A stretch of DNA of 27,944 nt from the IMG/VR virus record IMGVR_UViG_3300035698_008245, positions 1 to 27,944 of that record. One strand, given 5' to 3'. The notes beneath the pieces were generated by a model. It saw nothing but the letters and a program-made list of their open reading frames with translations. It was not told the origin of the DNA and did no database searches. The translations under genes and the position numbers were made by a program. The DNA is from a virus. Below, piece by piece: positions 25,195-27,944 of this stretch; within the stretch, counting starts at the first letter, position 1, and every line of letters starts with the position of its first letter.

Positions 25195-27944
25195 TGCTAG
25201 AAAACAATGAGGCTTCTGCCCTGTTCGACACAGCCTTTCAAAGTCTTCAGCTAACGCATCCAAACCCTAAAAACAACGATCTCTTCGACGCAGCGCTTGA
25301 GGGTGCCGGAGCATTTGAGCCTTCAAAGGGATTGATGAGTCGGGCTACTGACGTTGTTGTGGATAAAGCTAAGCGTGCAGGCCTGGCCGCGTCCACAGGC
25401 CTTACGTTTGACGCGACAGGCGGCGCTTATGGTGTTTTGGAAGAGGCAGCGGCTCTTGGCTCAAAATACATTGGGAAACCTGCCGATGCGCTGCTTTACA
25501 ATCTTGGAGGCCAGGGCAGTATTGATCCGTTCAAGCCAGTTCAGGAAATGGCGAATAGGGCTAGAACAAGCATTAACGCTGTATCGAACGATGTCACTGA
25601 AAATATAAATGAGGGTGCCGGGCGTCTTGAAAGAGGAATTTACTCTGGTATGCGCTCCGTTGGAATGAACGCGCCGGGCTTGGCAGCTTCGGTTATAACG
25701 GGGAATCCTGGCATAGCTCTTTCTCAAATGGGCATCATAACAGCAGGAACATCGGCTGGTGAAGCGCTTGATAAAGGCCTAGATCCAACGACAGCGCTTA
25801 AACTTGGTGTGGCTACCGGAGGCACGGAAGTCCTTACAGAAATGATACCAATTGCGCGGTTTCTTGGTGATTTGAAGGTAGGGTCAGGCCTGTTAAAAAC
25901 AATCGGTAATCAGCTTGTGGCGGAGGTTCCTGGCGAGCAGGTCGCAACTATCGTGCAGAGTTTTTTTGAATGGGGATACCTCAACCCTGATAAGACATTT
26001 AAGGAATATCTCGCAGAGCTTCCGAGCGACATGGCAGACACGCTTATCTCAACATTCACTTCAGTCGGAGTACAGACCGGAGCGGCTCACACGGCAAACA
26101 AGCTCCTCGGCGGTCAGGAAGAAGAGCCTCCAGAGGACGGGGCAGGCCTTGATCAACCTCCTGAGCCTCAAGCGCCGACAGGGCCGTTACGCGACGATCT
26201 GGCTACAGCATTAGAGACGAAAGAGGCAACGCTTCCTGAGCAGGTGGCGCAACCTGAGCCTGAGCCCGCACCAGAGCCAGCACAAGAAGTCAATGCTGGT
26301 GATTTTGTTGAGCATGTAAATCAGGACGGCGAGATTGTTACAGGCACAGTGGAAAGTGTCAGGGATATTTCTGGTGAGCGAGTTATCCACATATTTGATG
26401 AAAACAACAGCCCTCAGACAATTTTTGAGAGTGATGGGCAGGTTGGCGTTGTGCAGAAAGCTGTGCCACAAGACACGGTACCATTTCCGCAAGCCCCTGT
26501 GGAAGCCATTCCTGAGAAGCCGCCAACGTTCAAAGAAACCCTGCCGACCATGAGCGATACAGAGCTTATGGAGCATTATAACGGGAAGCATGTCGAAAGA
26601 GCCAAGCACGCAAAAGCTGAACTTGAATACAGGTATCCGGATAAAGAAGTTGCGAAAACGATTGATGTTGAGCAAGCGGCTCTCGATGTGGAAACGGACC
26701 CAACTGACGGCCAGAAGGAAGCGGGAAACTTTAAAAAAGGAGCAGTATCTATCAACGGCCTGCCAATCAGCATTGAAAACCCCCAAGGCTCTATCAGAAG
26801 CGGCAAGGATTCCGACGGCGAAACGTGGCAAGTCACAATGCCTGCGCACTATGGATATTTTAAAGCCACGGAAGGCGCTGATGGAGATCATGTTGATGTG
26901 TTTATCGGCGGAGATCACGCGGCGCAGGAGGTCTATGTCGTTGATCAGATAGACCTCACTACCGGCAAATTGGATGAGCACAAAGTCCTGATGTCGTACC
27001 CCGATATCCAGACAGCCATGGATTCCTATGATCAATCTTTCAGCGATGGCCTCGGTGAGCGTAGGGTCGGCGGCGTAACGATAATGACCGTTCCAGAGCT
27101 TAAAGACTGGTTGAAGAACAAGAACACGAAGAAGGCGCTTCAATACAAGCAGGAGCAGGTAGAGGCGCAGCCTGAAGAGGTTAAGGCCCCACAAGCGCCA
27201 TTACCTGCCGAGGCCCCGCCAGAGGTAGCGACGGAGGACACCGCAATTGCGGAACCGCCCACCGCAATTGCGGAACCGCCCACCGCAATTGCGGTTCCAC
27301 AAACGGACGAAGAGTATCTGCAAGAGCGTAAAGCCATGGTAGAGAAAAGGGTGGACCAAGACATAGAAGAAAAAGCTCATAAATTGCGCGATATTCTTGG
27401 CAATACCGACAACACAATCTCAAGGAAGCGCTTTACAGAGGTAACTGGTATTAAGCTTCCGCGCACCAAAAAAGGAACATTGGAATCAGTTGATAAATTT
27501 TTGGGCATTGATGAAGCCAAGCGCACAGAACTGGACGAAGAAAGTGATGCTGCTCACATTGAGGAAGTCAGGATTCGTGATATTAATTTCTACGGAAAGC
27601 AGCTTGAGAAAGCGCAGATTAAGAAAGATGATCAAACTATATCCGTGAGGGAGTGGATAGATCAGCGCATAAGTGAAGGATATAATCAAATAACTAAGCG
27701 CGGGAATCAGTTTGTCTTGTCAAAGCCTGACGGATCAGGATTTTCATTATCACGCTTCAAAGGCATCACTGTTGAAAGCAGAAAGTATGCACAAGCTATC
27801 ATTAGTGGCTTTACAGAGCAAGAAAATCCGCGCGCCGAAGAAACGGCAGAAACAAAGGCTGTTGAGCCTGAAAAAGAGCCTGAAAAGCCCGAAACCCGCG
27901 CGCCGAAAAAAACACGCACCGTCGCCGGACAGGAGCGCCCTGAG
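25194..27944 (+). CDS. Large polyvalent protein with inorganic-pyrophosphatase domain, partial (right edge)
   Basis: Open for 917 codons and not finished at the edge; ATG 25194 overlaps the previous stop. N-terminal residues 1-310 are helical and Gly/Ala-rich (AASVITGNPGIALSQMGIIT, GTEVLTEMIPIARFLGDLKV). Residues about 366-412 form a small SH3-like strand domain (AGDFVEHVNQDGEIVTGTVE). Residues about 505-642 match the pyrophosphatase-like domain of phage polyvalent proteins: AGNFKKGAVSINGLPISIEN, WQVTMPAHYGYFKATEGADG, then D563-x-D565-x2-D568 (DGDHVDVFIG, the Mg-binding signature of PPases) and LDEHKVLMSYPD. Three TAIAEPP-type repeats follow at 683-703, then charged helices and a domain with NQFVLSKPDGSGFSLSRFKG. 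Such proteins enter the host with the DNA and counter defences or host metabolism. More domains probably lie beyond the edge. Confidence 0.88.
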   Translation, partial: MLENNEASALFDTAFQSLQLTHPNPKNNDLFDAALEGAGAFEPSKGLMSRATDVVVDKAKRAGLAASTGLTFDATGGAYGVLEEAAALGSKYIGKPADALLYNLGGQGSIDPFKPVQEMANRARTSINAVSNDVTENINEGAGRLERGIYSGMRSVGMNAPGLAASVITGNPGIALSQMGIITAGTSAGEALDKGLDPTTALKLGVATGGTEVLTEMIPIARFLGDLKVGSGLLKTIGNQLVAEVPGEQVATIVQSFFEWGYLNPDKTFKEYLAELPSDMADTLISTFTSVGVQTGAAHTANKLLGGQEEEPPEDGAGLDQPPEPQAPTGPLRDDLATALETKEATLPEQVAQPEPEPAPEPAQEVNAGDFVEHVNQDGEIVTGTVESVRDISGERVIHIFDENNSPQTIFESDGQVGVVQKAVPQDTVPFPQAPVEAIPEKPPTFKETLPTMSDTELMEHYNGKHVERAKHAKAELEYRYPDKEVAKTIDVEQAALDVETDPTDGQKEAGNFKKGAVSINGLPISIENPQGSIRSGKDSDGETWQVTMPAHYGYFKATEGADGDHVDVFIGGDHAAQEVYVVDQIDLTTGKLDEHKVLMSYPDIQTAMDSYDQSFSDGLGERRVGGVTIMTVPELKDWLKNKNTKKALQYKQEQVEAQPEEVKAPQAPLPAEAPPEVATEDTAIAEPPTAIAEPPTAIAVPQTDEEYLQERKAMVEKRVDQDIEEKAHKLRDILGNTDNTISRKRFTEVTGIKLPRTKKGTLESVDKFLGIDEAKRTELDEESDAAHIEEVRIRDINFYGKQLEKAQIKKDDQTISVREWIDQRISEGYNQITKRGNQFVLSKPDGSGFSLSRFKGITVESRKYAQAIISGFTEQENPRAEETAETKAVEPEKEPEKPETRAPKKTRTVAGQERPE
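27241..27294 (+). repeat. Three 21-bp repeats, each with a perfect 12-bp palindrome
   Basis: CCGCAATTGCGG occurs at 27241-27252, 27262-27273 and 27283-27294, exactly 21 nt apart and in frame, encoding TAIAEPP, TAIAEPP and TAIAVPQ. The third copy extends to a 14-bp palindrome. GGAACCGC and GCGGTTCC also form a larger inverted repeat (27272-27279 with 27291-27298). Confidence 0.95.

Noticed and set aside
26211-27194. A long leftward frame (327 codons) opposite the polyvalent gene
   Set aside because: The opposite strand holds a recognisable pyrophosphatase domain in one uninterrupted frame. The leftward frame has Arg/Leu/Phe-rich antisense composition and no ribosome site or context.
27241-27294. 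CRISPR array
   Set aside because: Three short palindromes lie inside an in-frame coding repeat; there are no variable spacers or leader. No CRISPR array was seen anywhere.
1-27944. tRNA genes, integrase, attachment site, holin and endolysin
   Set aside because: I looked for them on both strands and saw no supportable candidate in this window; they may lie outside it.

Overview
The window is the late region plus a short early region of a tailed bacteriophage or prophage with a P22-like (podovirus-type) virion. No chromosomal housekeeping gene, tRNA or rRNA is visible. Proteobacterial-type sigma-70 promoter hexamers, Shine-Dalgarno sites, a Sec signal peptide and P22-type portal and tail proteins suggest a Gram-negative host; the sequence does not allow a finer host call. 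The divergent control region and Cro-like regulator suggest a temperate or formerly temperate phage, but no integrase, attachment site or lysis gene is in view.

Layout. (1) 1-396, leftward: two overlapping small genes, the first running off the left edge. (2) 397-540: divergent promoter/operator region. (3) 541-2962, rightward: small HTH regulator, HNH nuclease, small RHH-like protein, a two-domain replication-initiation-type protein and several small hypothetical genes, many overlapping. (4) 3039-3698: an exported protein followed by an intrinsic terminator. (5) 3752-8707: packaging genes, namely small terminase, large terminase interrupted inside its P-loop by a 328-residue intein, and a P22-type portal. 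(6) 8704-9320: a 20-codon mini-gene and a 185-aa protein. (7) 9317-10447: a leftward cassette of small genes with its own promoter (23-aa ORF, 61 aa, 105 aa, RHH protein, membrane peptide, truncated HAD phosphatase), then a rightward DUF2292-like gene and a strong terminator, all lying between portal and scaffold. (8) 10862-14582: scaffold-like protein, N4-gp56/DUF4043-type major capsid, two further capsid-region proteins, with mRNA hairpins in the intergenic gaps. (9) 14583-21937: head-completion/adaptor protein, three tail proteins sharing an N-terminal module, a five-repeat beta-propeller, a beta-helix tailspike and a P22 gp10-like tail hub, mostly joined by 1-nt TAATG overlaps. (10) 21979-27944: internal/ejection-type proteins ending in a very large polyvalent protein with an inorganic-pyrophosphatase domain, cut by the right edge.

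The genes fit one logic: regulator and replication first, then packaging, procapsid, tail and receptor recognition, and finally proteins delivered with the DNA. The most interesting points are the intein with the sequence hallmarks of a class 3 intein (W-C-T signature, no Cys/Ser at position 1) sitting at the terminase ATPase site, the leftward accessory cassette splitting the morphogenetic operon, the triplicated tail-anchoring module, and the polyvalent protein in the ejection cluster. All assignments come from reading the sequence; no database search was run.
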